Notes: generated by a model from the sequence alone, not told the origin. A stretch of 64,000 nt of DNA from Pseudomonas sp. Teo4 (GCF_034387475.1 NZ_JAXCIL010000002.1:1860001-1924000), one strand, 5' to 3'; positions 26,975-35,123 are shown, counted from the first letter of the stretch. Numbers and translations: made by a program.

Positions 26975-28945
26975 ATGCGTCCCGACAAGAAAGCCGTCAC
27001 CGACCTGTTTACCGAGCGCGCGCAGTACCTGATCCCCTTGTTCCAGCGCGGTTACGTGTGGACGCTGAACGAGCAGGTGCAGCCACTGTGGGAAGACTTC
27101 GTTGATCGCCTGGAGGCTATCGTCCAGCATCAGGCCGATGCAGCCATGGTCGGAGCTGGCCGGCTCAGGCCGCTACGTCGGCACTTCCTCGGCACCGTGG
27201 TGATCGGGAGCCTCAAGGGCGGCAGCAGTGATGCTGTGGGCAACCGCGATGTGATCGACGGCCAGCAGCGTATCACCACCCTGCAGATTCTGTTGCTGGC
27301 GTTTCGCGACCTAGTCGCGCCGCTGAAGGACGAAGCGCTGATCTATGACCTCAAGCCGCTAACGCAGAATATCGGCCGCTACCGCCTTGCCAGCGATACC
27401 CTCAAGGTACTCCCGACCAATGTCGGTCGCGATGTGATGCAGGCACTGGCCGAGCTGGGCAGCGCCGAAAAGATCTGCGAGCGCTTCCCGGCCAAGGTCG
27501 GTCGGCAGTATCAGGAGCGTCCGGCCATGGTGCGCGCCTACCTGTTCTTCCACGCCATGCTGGCCTGCTACCTGCGCGGCCTGCGCTACGATGACCTGTT
27601 GCCGGACGCGGCTGCAGATGAAGAGCGCACTGTGGCCCATTCGGTGATTCGCTCCATCGACGCGGATATCTATCTGAAACTGCCTGGCGCCGACCTACCG
27701 CTGCAGGTTGAGCGCGCCCATGCGCTGCTGGTCACCCTGCGCGAAGGCTTCCAGATCATGTCACTGGAGCTGGAGGACGAGGACGACCCGCAGATTATCT
27801 TCGAAACCCTCAATGCCCGGGGCGCGCCGCTGTTGCCGAGTGACCTGATCCGCAACTTCATCTTCCTCCACGCCACCCGCAACGGCGAGGACGTAGATGA
27901 GCTGTATCGCCAGGGCTGGCAGCATTTCGACGAGACGGTAGACACCAGCACTGGCAAGGGCGCCAAGTTCTGGAAGCAGCAGGAGCGGCAGGGCCGCCTG
28001 AAGAACTCGCGACTGGACCTGCTGCTTTACCACTACGTGGGCATGCGCAAGTGCGAGGATCTGAAGGTGGCCCACGTATTCAACGAGTTTAAGGACTGGT
28101 GGCAGGATGAGTCGCGCGACACTCAGCGCGAGCTGGCGCGCATCACGCACCTGGCGGGGTATTTCCAGACCTTTATAGTGCCGGGGCAGGCGAGTCGCCT
28201 CGATCTGTTCTGCCGGCGTCTGAAGCTGTTGGATGTATCCACGGTGACGCCGCTTGTGCTTTATCTACTGGAGCACCATAAGCCGGATTCAGCGGAGTTC
28301 CTGCAGGCCATTGGTGATCTGGAGTCTTACTTGGTGCGCCGCTTTATCTGTGGCTACACCACCAAGAGCTACAACCGCACCTTCCTCAACCGCTTGCTGG
28401 CGGAGATGGTGCGCGAGCAGAAGACCGATGCCGCGACCCTGCGCGACAAGCTGCTGTCCCTGCAGGGCGACAGCCAATGCTGGCCGGATGACGAGGCCTT
28501 CGCTCGTAACTGGTGCCATCGCGCACTTTACCAAGGCCGCAACACTAGCAAGGTCCGTGCGGTTCTCGAGGCGCTGGAACTGTCCATGCGCGGTAGCAAG
28601 CAGGAGAGCCTGGTGCTACCTGATGGCCTGACCGTGGAGCATGTGTTGCCGCAGAAATGGCAAACGAACTGGCCGCTGGCCGAGGACACACCAGAGAACC
28701 AGGAAAGGCGCCGTCGTCTGCTGCACAGTATCGGCAACCTCACACTGGTGACCCAGGCCTTCAACTCCGCCCTGAGCAACGAACCCTTTGCCATGAAGCG
28801 GCAGGAGATCGTGACCACCAGCCTGCTGATGCTCAATATGCACTTCCAGGCGTTTGGTGAGAACGATGCCTGGGAAGAAGCACAAATCGTGTCGCGCTCC
28901 GACAAGCTGTTTTCCTATGCCCTGAGCCTCTGGCCTAGACCCTAA
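26975..28945 (+). CDS. DUF262/DUF1524 (GmrSD-like) protein
   Basis: The 656-aa product begins with a DUF262 domain: LIPLFQRGYVWT near residue 16 and DVIDGQQRITTLQILLLAF near 90, the ParB-like nucleotide-binding signature. It ends with a DUF1524 His-Me-finger-type nuclease region (LTVEHVLPQKW and SIGNLTLVT, near 550-600). This is the single-chain layout of GmrSD type IV restriction proteins, which cut modified phage DNA. An AAGGA site precedes the ATG, and only 28 bases separate it from hsdS, so it likely belongs to the same transcript. The substrate modification is unknown. Confidence 0.85.
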   Translation: MRPDKKAVTDLFTERAQYLIPLFQRGYVWTLNEQVQPLWEDFVDRLEAIVQHQADAAMVGAGRLRPLRRHFLGTVVIGSLKGGSSDAVGNRDVIDGQQRITTLQILLLAFRDLVAPLKDEALIYDLKPLTQNIGRYRLASDTLKVLPTNVGRDVMQALAELGSAEKICERFPAKVGRQYQERPAMVRAYLFFHAMLACYLRGLRYDDLLPDAAADEERTVAHSVIRSIDADIYLKLPGADLPLQVERAHALLVTLREGFQIMSLELEDEDDPQIIFETLNARGAPLLPSDLIRNFIFLHATRNGEDVDELYRQGWQHFDETVDTSTGKGAKFWKQQERQGRLKNSRLDLLLYHYVGMRKCEDLKVAHVFNEFKDWWQDESRDTQRELARITHLAGYFQTFIVPGQASRLDLFCRRLKLLDVSTVTPLVLYLLEHHKPDSAEFLQAIGDLESYLVRRFICGYTTKSYNRTFLNRLLAEMVREQKTDAATLRDKLLSLQGDSQCWPDDEAFARNWCHRALYQGRNTSKVRAVLEALELSMRGSKQESLVLPDGLTVEHVLPQKWQTNWPLAEDTPENQERRRRLLHSIGNLTLVTQAFNSALSNEPFAMKRQEIVTTSLLMLNMHFQAFGENDAWEEAQIVSRSDKLFSYALSLWPRP

Positions 28946-28991
28946 TCCCCTCAACGTTGAGTTTTTATAGTTACGTCTTGGAGGACTTGAA

Positions 28992-29216
28992 ATGTTGGAT
29001 CTTCTAACGCTTCTCTGGCCGGATTTTTCGTTGCTGTTCTCAGCAGAAACCAATGGCGTCAGTGCCTGGTTCTGGATTACTACGGCAGCTATCTTCGCTA
29101 TTTCTGTGATATTTGTCGGGCTTCACGTAGTGTCTTGGAGGCGCGATAAGCTGCTGGTCACAAAAAAACGGATGGCGATCGGCACCAATTCTTTAGCATT
29201 TCGTCTTCCTTGCTGA
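28992..29216 (+). CDS. 74-aa membrane protein, possibly a truncated motor-type protein
   Basis: The ATG follows a strong GGAGG site by 7 bases. The product has a short N-terminal segment (MLDLLTLLWPDFSLLFS), one clear membrane helix (about 26-48, WFWITTAAIFAISVIFVGL) and a basic region (SWRRDKLL), then an abrupt low-quality end (NSLAFRLPC). The start resembles the layout of ZorA-type proteins (short N-terminus, one span, basic stem), so it may be the stump of a second Zorya-like or other motor gene. That is a low-confidence guess. It lies 46 bases after the DUF262 gene. Confidence 0.5.
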   Translation: MLDLLTLLWPDFSLLFSAETNGVSAWFWITTAAIFAISVIFVGLHVVSWRRDKLLVTKKRMAIGTNSLAFRLPC

Positions 29217-29351
29217 CGGCATTTTGCCATTATGCCATTAAGGTTGAAAGAGTGGATTTTGAACAGGTTCACTCAGCAAGAGAATGTCCACGCTAAGATA
29301 GTTGGAGGCGGACAAGAGAGCCTGGTGGACTGCCTACCCTCGATGCGAGCG

Positions 29352-29627
29352 TCAGATCCGCAATCCTCGGTCGCTCCCTAATCGCTTCCAGATCAATAGG
29401 GCGGTGAGTCGATAGTAATACCGGGTGGCGTCGGAATGGTCTTTCAGGTGCTGAGTGAGAAACCAGCGCACATGCTTGAGCTGCCAGTTCCAGGGATTAT
29501 CGCGTTGCCATCGCTGTTGAATGGCCGCTTGCATGACTCGTGCTTGACGTAGGTGACGTTGCTGCGTGGCCTTCGAACCGGTCAATACGCCGCTCAGGAA
29601 CAGCGTCATATCGAAGGGTTTGCTCAT
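29352..29627 (-). CDS. 91-aa protein of the recombinase module
   Basis: The product is basic and Trp/Arg/Gln-rich (RWQRDNPWNWQLKHVRWFLT) with no membrane segment. Its ATG overlaps the stop of the recombinase gene (29624-29627), so it is translated with it. I associate this small gene with the island-type integrase-domain operon in pseudomonads, but its function is unknown. It could be a recombination accessory or DNA-binding protein. Confidence 0.65.
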   Translation of the reverse strand: MSKPFDMTLFLSGVLTGSKATQQRHLRQARVMQAAIQQRWQRDNPWNWQLKHVRWFLTQHLKDHSDATRYYYRLTALLIWKRLGSDRGLRI

Positions 29628-30604
29628 GTTCTCCCGCCAATGTAGGCCGACACCACATCGATCCGGTTATGCCCGAGCTCTAGGCTGATTTGTTGGCGCG
29701 CCTGTTGATCAAGTTCACGGTCAATGCGATAGCACTGGCCGCCATTGACCGGTGCGGCGTGGCCCGTGAGCTGCTCGTACCGTTCGCAGGCGTAGGCTGC
29801 GCGCAGTTCATGAAAACCCTTCAGTCCGTATGCATGCAGCGTTTCGCGGGCGGGGAGCACGGTTTGGTGCAGAAATATGGCGTAGCTTTCGTCTCGGGCT
29901 AGCAAGTTGCGGCTGCCGGTCGGCGATGCCTGACGAACCAACTGCATGGCCGCTTTCACTGCTTCATTGGCCACGACCCATCGCGGCGCTGATGAGCCTG
30001 AACGGCCGCCTTTGGTGCCGTCTTGGATGTTGATGCGGCCTAAGCGTTCGGCTTCGCGGTGTAAGCGTGGCAGGTCAGCCAGGATCGCTTCGCGCAGGCG
30101 CATGCCGGTTGCTCGAGCTAAAAGGACTATGGCGGCCACCCGATCGTGTTGCAGTTCGCCAAGCAGCTCAGCCAGTCGCCGCACTTGTTGGTGATCTTGG
30201 CCATCCGGCGCGCGAGTGCGTACGCTCGAGCGCCGCTGTCCCAAAGCCTGACTCGGGCTGGCGATTCTCACATCCTGATCACCGCGCAGCGCAGCAAGGG
30301 TGCGGTTGACGCTGCTCAGGCGGTTCTGCGCGGTGGCGATGCAGAGTGCATCTTGCTGGATCTGATGGCGCAGATACTCGGTGTAGTCTTGTAGCGTCTG
30401 TCTATTGATCTGGCGCGCATCGTTGTAACCGGGGCCGTGGTCTGACCGGCACCAGCGTACAAAGGCTTGCCAGCGATCGCTATGCGCTTTGACTGTGGCG
30501 AAGTGGCCGCCGCCAAACAGATCTTCCAGTGCCTGCCGCCCGGCATAGCTCAGTTGGCGACCGTAGCCAAAGTTGCGACCGTCACGCCGACCGACCAGTG
30601 CCAT
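29624..30604 (-). CDS. Tyrosine recombinase (integrase-domain protein) of the island module
   Basis: The 326-aa product has a SAM-like N-terminal domain (about 15-100) and a C-terminal catalytic domain with the pattern R (ATGMRLREAI), H-x-x-R (FHELRAAYACERY), H (LELGHNRID) and tyrosine (VSAYIG). The start is ATG 30604 (MALVGRRDGRN); the longer open frame upstream to 30979 is the out-of-frame shadow of the 119-aa gene. It overlaps both neighbours and is part of a four-gene minus-strand operon starting at 32322. It is clearly different from the P4-type integrase at 33287-34543. Confidence 0.8.
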   Translation of the reverse strand: MALVGRRDGRNFGYGRQLSYAGRQALEDLFGGGHFATVKAHSDRWQAFVRWCRSDHGPGYNDARQINRQTLQDYTEYLRHQIQQDALCIATAQNRLSSVNRTLAALRGDQDVRIASPSQALGQRRSSVRTRAPDGQDHQQVRRLAELLGELQHDRVAAIVLLARATGMRLREAILADLPRLHREAERLGRINIQDGTKGGRSGSSAPRWVVANEAVKAAMQLVRQASPTGSRNLLARDESYAIFLHQTVLPARETLHAYGLKGFHELRAAYACERYEQLTGHAAPVNGGQCYRIDRELDQQARQQISLELGHNRIDVVSAYIGGRT

Positions 30605-30941
30605 TGTCTTCACCTTGAACGTTGGTTTGTAGAAACCGCAGCAGGACTTTCCAGTGGGCGCTGACGCTGTCCAACTGTCCCCAGTGTGCTGGGCGGAAGA
30701 AAAGGGCATTTTCGCTGTGCAGCAGCAGAGCCCCTTCCTCTTGCAACTGCTCGATGAGCTGAGCCAGGTCGATGGGCTCAGGTGTTGCACTGGCGACAGC
30801 GGCGACACTGGCGACAACCCCTGTCGTATCTGGAATGGCACGTGGCGACAAAGTGGGGGCGGTTGTGGCGACACACCGTAGCTCAGTCGGTGAGCGATGT
30901 TGCGCTTGGTAGCGGCGCACGGCGTCATTGAGGCGGAACAT
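30582..30941 (-). CDS. 119-aa protein of the recombinase module
   Basis: The product starts MFRLNDAVRRYQAQ, has an Ala/Val/Thr/Pro-rich low-complexity middle (VVASVAAVASATPEP) and a C-terminal part with LIEQLQEEGALLLHSEN and HWGQLDSVSAHWKVLLRFLQ. It overlaps the DUF3987 gene upstream (start 30941, stop of neighbour 30925) and the recombinase downstream. The low-complexity middle is encoded by a cluster of GGCGACA repeats listed separately, so DNA function rather than protein function may shape it. No family recognised. Confidence 0.65.
   Translation of the reverse strand: MFRLNDAVRRYQAQHRSPTELRCVATTAPTLSPRAIPDTTGVVASVAAVASATPEPIDLAQLIEQLQEEGALLLHSENALFFRPAHWGQLDSVSAHWKVLLRFLQTNVQGEDNGTGRSA
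30792..30873 (+). repeat. GGCGACA repeat cluster A
   Basis: GGCGACA occurs at 30792, 30801, 30810, 30844 and 30867; the first three are spaced exactly 9 bases apart. A near-copy in inverted orientation is at 33214-33283. Regular spacing suggests protein-binding iterons, though it also lies in a coding region. Confidence 0.6.
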
Positions 30942-32322
30942 GGCGCACCTCGAACATCTTTCCGTCGGTTTTCAGCCACCGATGATCAATCAATACCACC
31001 AGCAACGCGGCGGTGTGTGGGGTGCTTTTACGGGCAAAGCGAGGACCGTTGCGTGTGAGGTCGCGGATGTTGAACGGAGGCCAATTCTTCTGTACCAACC
31101 AGCGCAACAGGCAATCTGCCTCTGCGCGAAGCTTATTCAGCGGTTCCTGTTCAGTCAGTCGTTGGGTCTCGGCCAGGTAGTAATCCATCAACGTAGAGGC
31201 GCGCTGAATGTGCACCTCTTCCAACACAGTCGATTCCTCAACCAGCGCCATCACACCAGCCATGCGTAGAACGTTCGCGGCGGCTTTGCCCGCAGCAGCC
31301 TGCACATTGACCAGCTCGCCGAACTCCCCTGACTCGCATTCAATGGTGTCGTGAATGGCAATCCAGGCCTCGCGAGCGCGGGGGCTCAACTCCAGGGTTG
31401 CAGGGTTGAGGCCGCCGTCTTTATGACGTGACCAAGGCTTCTGCATCAACGCGGCAATGCGCTGCTGGTACAGGTGCACCTTTGGATCTCGGGTCAGGTC
31501 AATGGCTTTATACAGCCGCTGTCCAACCAGACGCTCTGGCCAACTGATCAGACAGCGTCCCAGGATGCCCTGGTCTCTGATATCAGCGTCCTGCAGCAAG
31601 CGGTCTGCCAGGCGGGGTTGAAGCATCAAGTGCATGCTGAGTCGGCGATCATAGGCGCGCAGACTTTCCCCAGCCATCGCGCGCGATCGATCAATCGGGC
31701 TACCGTCCCACAGCGTCGACAAGTGAGTGATCGCCTTGATCATGTTGTCCTTGCTCATGGTGCTGCCGCCCAAAAACTGTCCGCCCTCATCGCTGAACAG
31801 CCCCATGCTGGGCAAGCCGTGGCACAGGCTTTTGACCAGGCCCTCAATGGTCGGCTCAGCAGTGAGCAGTCTTGGTTGGACAGGTTCAGGTTGCGCGTCC
31901 AGCGCTAGCTGTGCTGACTTTTTCGAGGTCGGTGACTTCGCGGTGAGGCTCATTGCAGCTCGGTGCGCATTGAGCTGTTCGCCATAGGCGATCCACTGCT
32001 GTCTTTCCCAGTCCCGTACGGCCTGCAGCGCAATATGGTCCACCGCACTTTTGCGGTCACCTGAGCAAGCCACCGTCAGCAAGTACAGCGACAACGGATA
32101 GATTCGGCCATCGAGGTGAACATTGGCGTGCGCCTGGCTCGCCAAAGCTGCTGTGGCCAGCACGGATTGCGCGGCCATGGCGCAGGGCACGCCGATCACA
32201 TCGGCCATGCGTTCCACGGCAGGCCCCAATAGATCGCCCAGCGCCTCGACCGGGTAGGGTAGGGGCCTAATCTGCTGTTCCAACAAGGGGCGTGGTGGCC
32301 CTTGTACTTCGCGCAGTTGCAT
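30925..32322 (-). CDS. DUF3987 (YfjI-like) protein
   Basis: The 465-aa product matches the DUF3987 family: YPVEALGDLLGPAVERMAD near residue 23, then AMAAQSVLATAALASQAHAN, SLYLLTVACSGDRKSAVD with an ATPase-like loop near 90, and GLFSDEGGQFLGG. Such proteins occur in integrated elements next to primases and integrases and are thought to help replication or mobilisation; biochemical proof is lacking. A GGAGGA site is just before the ATG at 32322. It heads the operon DUF3987, 119 aa, recombinase, 91 aa. Confidence 0.82.
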   Translation of the reverse strand: MQLREVQGPPRPLLEQQIRPLPYPVEALGDLLGPAVERMADVIGVPCAMAAQSVLATAALASQAHANVHLDGRIYPLSLYLLTVACSGDRKSAVDHIALQAVRDWERQQWIAYGEQLNAHRAAMSLTAKSPTSKKSAQLALDAQPEPVQPRLLTAEPTIEGLVKSLCHGLPSMGLFSDEGGQFLGGSTMSKDNMIKAITHLSTLWDGSPIDRSRAMAGESLRAYDRRLSMHLMLQPRLADRLLQDADIRDQGILGRCLISWPERLVGQRLYKAIDLTRDPKVHLYQQRIAALMQKPWSRHKDGGLNPATLELSPRAREAWIAIHDTIECESGEFGELVNVQAAAGKAAANVLRMAGVMALVEESTVLEEVHIQRASTLMDYYLAETQRLTEQEPLNKLRAEADCLLRWLVQKNWPPFNIRDLTRNGPRFARKSTPHTAALLVVLIDHRWLKTDGKMFEVRHVPPQ

Positions 32323-32740
32323 AGCCGTCCTCCATAAATTACCAATCTCTCCCCCACGTCATCCCGCCAAGAATGCTGAGTGTTATCAGGGATCAAGGCC
32401 CCTGCGACCTGTGAGGGTGTCCACTGACGCGGGACTGGCGGCTCTTTACGACCAGGAGCAAGGGCATCTCATGATCTGGCCTCCTGAGCACCGTTACCGG
32501 TGGGCGGGTGGAGGCTGCACTGGCTGACGAGACCAGCGCCGCGAGATCCTGAGCCACAAGCAAGCAGCAATGCGATGACCGGGGCATGCCTGACTGTCAG
32601 TTAGGTGCAGTCCATTCCTTGGGCTGCGGCACCATCATCTACAGCGCTGTTGCTGGTGACATCGGCGTTTGTCACGCCGATTGTCACGAGGGGGATTGCC
32701 GCAAAGCCATGTGCGATCGGGGCTGCAGCAGTGTCAGGAG

Positions 32741-32773
32741 CGCCCGTCTCTTTTCTGGAAAAAGAGACGGGCG
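32741..32773. repeat. Perfect 14-bp hairpin
   Basis: Arms 32741-32754 and 32760-32773 (CGCCCGTCTCTTTT and its complement) with a 5-base loop. No U-run follows on either strand, so a simple terminator is unlikely. Confidence 0.7.
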
Positions 32774-33132
32774 AACGGTTGGCGCAAAACGTTGGCCGAG
32801 CAGGTTCGTTGCTGCAGGGCTAAAGGGTTAGCGGGCAGCCGCACTAGGCGGATTGTTTAGAGGGCGTCCATCATTCTGGCGAATGACCGTGCGAGCCTCC
32901 GGGCGCGAATCGCACTTTGGGATGAACCACCGGGTTAGCGGCATGACCTTGAAGGCTCTGGTCATCTGGGGTGCTGCCTAAGGCAGCGCTTTGAATCTTC
33001 GTTCTATCGGTCACCGCGGCACGGGTCAATTGGTGAAGGGCACATGGAAATGCGCCAGATTCCACCTCTGGCGTGCTTTGGAAGTCGGTGGGAGTCAGTG
33101 GCAAAGTGGCCGTTTGTCGCTTTTCTAGTGTT

Positions 33133-33177
33133 AGCCCGTGAGCATGGGGATGCGAAGCCTCCCCATGCTCACGGGCT
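33133..33177. repeat. Perfect 18-bp hairpin downstream of the integrase
   Basis: Arms 33133-33150 and 33160-33177 are exact complements, with a 9-base loop. It lies about 110 bases after the integrase stop codon (minus strand) and could be its terminator or a recombination or replication signal. No T-run is present. Confidence 0.75.
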
Positions 33178-33213
33178 TAGCCGGAGAAACCAAAATCGAG
33201 GCGAGTTGGCGAC

Positions 33214-33283
33214 TGTCGCCATCCGTTCAGACGGCAAAGATGTAGATGGCACGGGGTCTGTCGCCAGTGTCGCCGTTGTCGCC
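33214..33283 (-). repeat. GGCGACA repeat cluster B (inverted relative to cluster A)
   Basis: TGTCGCC occurs at 33214, 33259, 33268 and 33277; the last three are spaced 9 bases apart. Read on the minus strand, 33256-33285 nearly matches 30790-30820, so the two clusters are inverted copies about 2.4 kb apart. Confidence 0.6.
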
Positions 33284-33286
33284 GCC

Positions 33287-34543
33287 CTATCGGATGGGTA
33301 TTACGTTCCGATCCCTGGCCACATTCATCGCGCTGGCTGAGAGATTGCCCGTCGACGCCTTCAGAATGTGCTCGCTCCACCAAGCCATCATCGGCCGCCG
33401 TCGCTCGATGTAGTCGGCTCGATTGTAGGCACTGCGCACCTCATCCTTGTCGACGTGCGCCAACGCCACTTCGATGAGCTCCGGGTCCCACCCATGTTCA
33501 TTCAATATGGTGCTGGCCATCGAGCGCATGCCGTGGCTGACCAAGCGGTCCTGGAAGCCCATGCGTTTCAATGCCATGTTGGCGGTCTGGCTATTGGCAT
33601 GAGTACGAGGGTTTCGGTCTGCCGGGAAGACGTATTCCCGATGACCACTGTGGGACTTCAGTATCTCCAGCAATGACATGGCTTGATCGCTCAACGGGAT
33701 GCTGTGCGGGCGGCGCTTCTTCATCCGCTCCGGTGGGATAGTCCAGACTCGCCTTTCAAAGTCGATGTCTACCCAGCGAGTAGTTGCCGCCTCGGCGGGG
33801 CGAGTCATCGTGTGCAACTGCCACTCGATCAGGCAGCGGGTCGTGCGCTTGATACTGGCATTCGCTATTTCCAGCATGAGCTCAGGAAGCTCCTCGGGTG
33901 GTAGCGCCGCCATATTTTCTTTCTTCGGTTTCTTGAATACCGCCCGAATCCCGCTGAGCGGGTTCGCGAAAATCATTCCCGAATTGACCCCGTAGGTCAT
34001 GATCTCGTTGAGGCGCTGGCTAAGCCGCTTCACCGTTTCCAAGCTGCCTTTGGCTTCGATAGGGCGAAGGATCTTTATCACCATCGGTGCGCTGACTTCC
34101 GAGATCGGAGTCGATTTCATGCTCGGGAAAACGTGCAGAGTGAGTGAGCGCCAGATGTCCTCGGCATAGGCCGGCGTAACAGAGTCCTTTTTCAGCTCGA
34201 ACCAGGCGCTAGCTACTTTCTCGAACGTATGTTCCGTCTCGGCTAGCTTGGCCTGCGCGAGATCATTGCGCTGAGCTTTTGGGTCGATCCCCTGCGCAAG
34301 TACTTCCCTAGCCTCAACCGCTTTCCGCCGAGCTTGCGCCAGAGAGACCTCAGGGTAGGAGCCGAGCGCCATGTTGATTCGATTTTTGGTGACCGGATGC
34401 CTGTAGTTGAAATTCCACTGCATCGAGCGATTGACCCGGACTCGGAGCTGGAGGCCGTCGCCGTCCGTGAGGACATAGTCTTTGTCTTTGGGCTTGACCG
34501 TCTTGAGCTGGCGGTCGGAGAGGCGAGCTGTTTGAGCGCACAT
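33287..34543 (-). CDS. P4-type tyrosine integrase
   Basis: The 418-aa product has the N-terminal DUF4102 arm-binding domain (LSDRQLKTVKPKDKDYVLTD, and later NMALGSYPEVSLAQARRKA), a SAM-like core-binding domain (about 100-185) and a catalytic domain. Active-site residues are visible in MTRPAEA (Arg), HGMRS (His, Arg), LAHVD (His) and YNRADY (Tyr). It lies 190 bases from the tmRNA 3' end and reads away from it, as expected for an integrase using ssrA as attachment site. The ATG at 34543 has a GGAG site. It likely catalysed island insertion and could excise it if the distal site is intact. Confidence 0.92.
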   Translation of the reverse strand: MCAQTARLSDRQLKTVKPKDKDYVLTDGDGLQLRVRVNRSMQWNFNYRHPVTKNRINMALGSYPEVSLAQARRKAVEAREVLAQGIDPKAQRNDLAQAKLAETEHTFEKVASAWFELKKDSVTPAYAEDIWRSLTLHVFPSMKSTPISEVSAPMVIKILRPIEAKGSLETVKRLSQRLNEIMTYGVNSGMIFANPLSGIRAVFKKPKKENMAALPPEELPELMLEIANASIKRTTRCLIEWQLHTMTRPAEAATTRWVDIDFERRVWTIPPERMKKRRPHSIPLSDQAMSLLEILKSHSGHREYVFPADRNPRTHANSQTANMALKRMGFQDRLVSHGMRSMASTILNEHGWDPELIEVALAHVDKDEVRSAYNRADYIERRRPMMAWWSEHILKASTGNLSASAMNVARDRNVIPIR

Positions 34544-34567
34544 GGGAGAAGCTCCATGACACCTTTT

Positions 34568-34617
34568 GGTATTCCCAAGATTAGCCCCAGGTAGGCTGGA
34601 ATACCACTGGGAATACC
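34568..34617. promoter_or_regulatory. Three GGTATTCC-type sites between integrase and tmRNA
   Basis: GGTATTCCC at 34568-34576 and its complement GGAATACC at 34598-34605 and 34609-34617 lie just upstream of the integrase start. Their number and position suit integrase arm sites or an operator for int expression. Inference from position. Confidence 0.4.
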
Positions 34618-34698
34618 GGGATGGCTGGAACTCAAAAAACCGTTGTGGCCCTCAAAAGAGCAGTAAACCCTTGATTTCACTGACTTCCAGGCACAAAA

Positions 34699-34720
34699 AA
34701 AGACGTCCGTGGACGTCTTT
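34699..34720 (-). terminator. tmRNA terminator
   Basis: A perfect 10-bp stem AAAGACGTCC/GGACGTCTTT (34699-34708, 34711-34720) is followed on the minus strand by a U-run (A-run at 34694-34701 on plus). It lies 12 bases past the tmRNA 3' end. Confidence 0.85.
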
Positions 34721-34731
34721 GATTGATCATT

Positions 34732-35123
34732 TGGTGGAGCCGGGGGGATTTGAACCCCCGTCCGCCAGTACTCCGCTGTCGGTACTACATGCTTAGCCGT
34801 GTCTACTGAGTTAATCCGCAGCCGCCCGACGGGCAGGGTGCTTTGGACGAGTTGGGTAAGTTTTAGTCGCTTTGCCCCCAACGTGCTACACGACGATCCT
34901 GTTCTGTATGACAATCATTTCGGGTTTACAGGCATCCCCTGATGATTGCTGGAGCCGAAGCTACCAGGAGAGCGGGCTCAGCTGCTTACGCAGCGAGAGC
35001 GTAACCCTCGTAGTTTTCGTCATTGGCAACTATAGAAAGTTGCAACAGTGGATTTACGAGTTCTGTTACCAACTCGGCATGCACCTAGAGTTTCGCTACC
35101 GGCGTCGAATCCTGATCGGCCCC
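34732..35123 (-). ncRNA. ssrA: Transfer-messenger RNA (tmRNA)
   Basis: Read on the minus strand, the gene starts GGGGCCGAUCAGGAUUCGAC at 35123 and ends ...GCUCCACCA at 34732, with the T-arm GGGGGAUUUGAACCCCC-like segment before it. These are the two halves of the tRNA-like domain. The tag frame runs from the resume codon GCC (35027) to UAA (34986) and encodes ANDENYEGYALAA. tmRNA with SmpB frees stalled ribosomes and tags the peptide for proteolysis. The 3' end is encoded, not added, and is the insertion point of the island. Confidence 0.97.

Larger units (their letters stand above)
32323..33286. other. 964-bp intergenic region with hairpins and repeats
   Basis: No gene is supported; short frames on both strands lack convincing starts and protein character. 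The region holds two perfect hairpins (32741-32773 and 33133-33177) and GGCGACA cluster B (33214-33283). It separates the P4-type integrase from the DUF3987 operon, both on the minus strand, and must hold the operon promoter. Confidence 0.6.
1..34731. mobile_element. Defence-rich genomic island inserted at the tmRNA gene (left end outside window)
   Basis: This stretch lies between the window edge and the 3' end of tmRNA. A P4-type integrase sits directly beside the tmRNA 3' end, the usual layout of islands that use ssrA as attachment site. The cargo is a HEPN-like gene, three dynamin-like GTPases, type I Zorya, type I restriction-modification, a GmrSD-like gene, an IS256 remnant and a second recombinase module. 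Base composition is uneven, with AT-rich patches near 3-4.3 kb and in the hsdS recognition domains. I saw no P. putida-type REP palindromes here, whereas several occur right of tmRNA. The second attachment site was not found and should lie left of the window. The island may be composite rather than one unit. Confidence 0.8.

Noticed and set aside
30605..30979. Longer N-terminus for the second recombinase (start near 30979)
   Set aside because: The extra 125 residues are Ser/Pro/Cys-rich, out of frame with the better supported 119-aa gene, and the ATG at 30604 begins a normal recombinase N-terminus.
32393..33340. Several short open frames between the DUF3987 operon and the integrase
   Set aside because: None has a good ribosome site plus protein-like composition, and none resembles an excisionase or AlpA-type regulator.
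1..34731. CRISPR array in the defence island
   Set aside because: I found no regularly spaced 25-40 base repeats; the only regular short repeats are the GGCGACA clusters with 9-base spacing.
34732..35123. Second copy of the tmRNA 3' end as the far attachment site
   Set aside because: I looked for the T-arm and CCA-end sequence elsewhere in the island and did not see it; it is probably left of the window.
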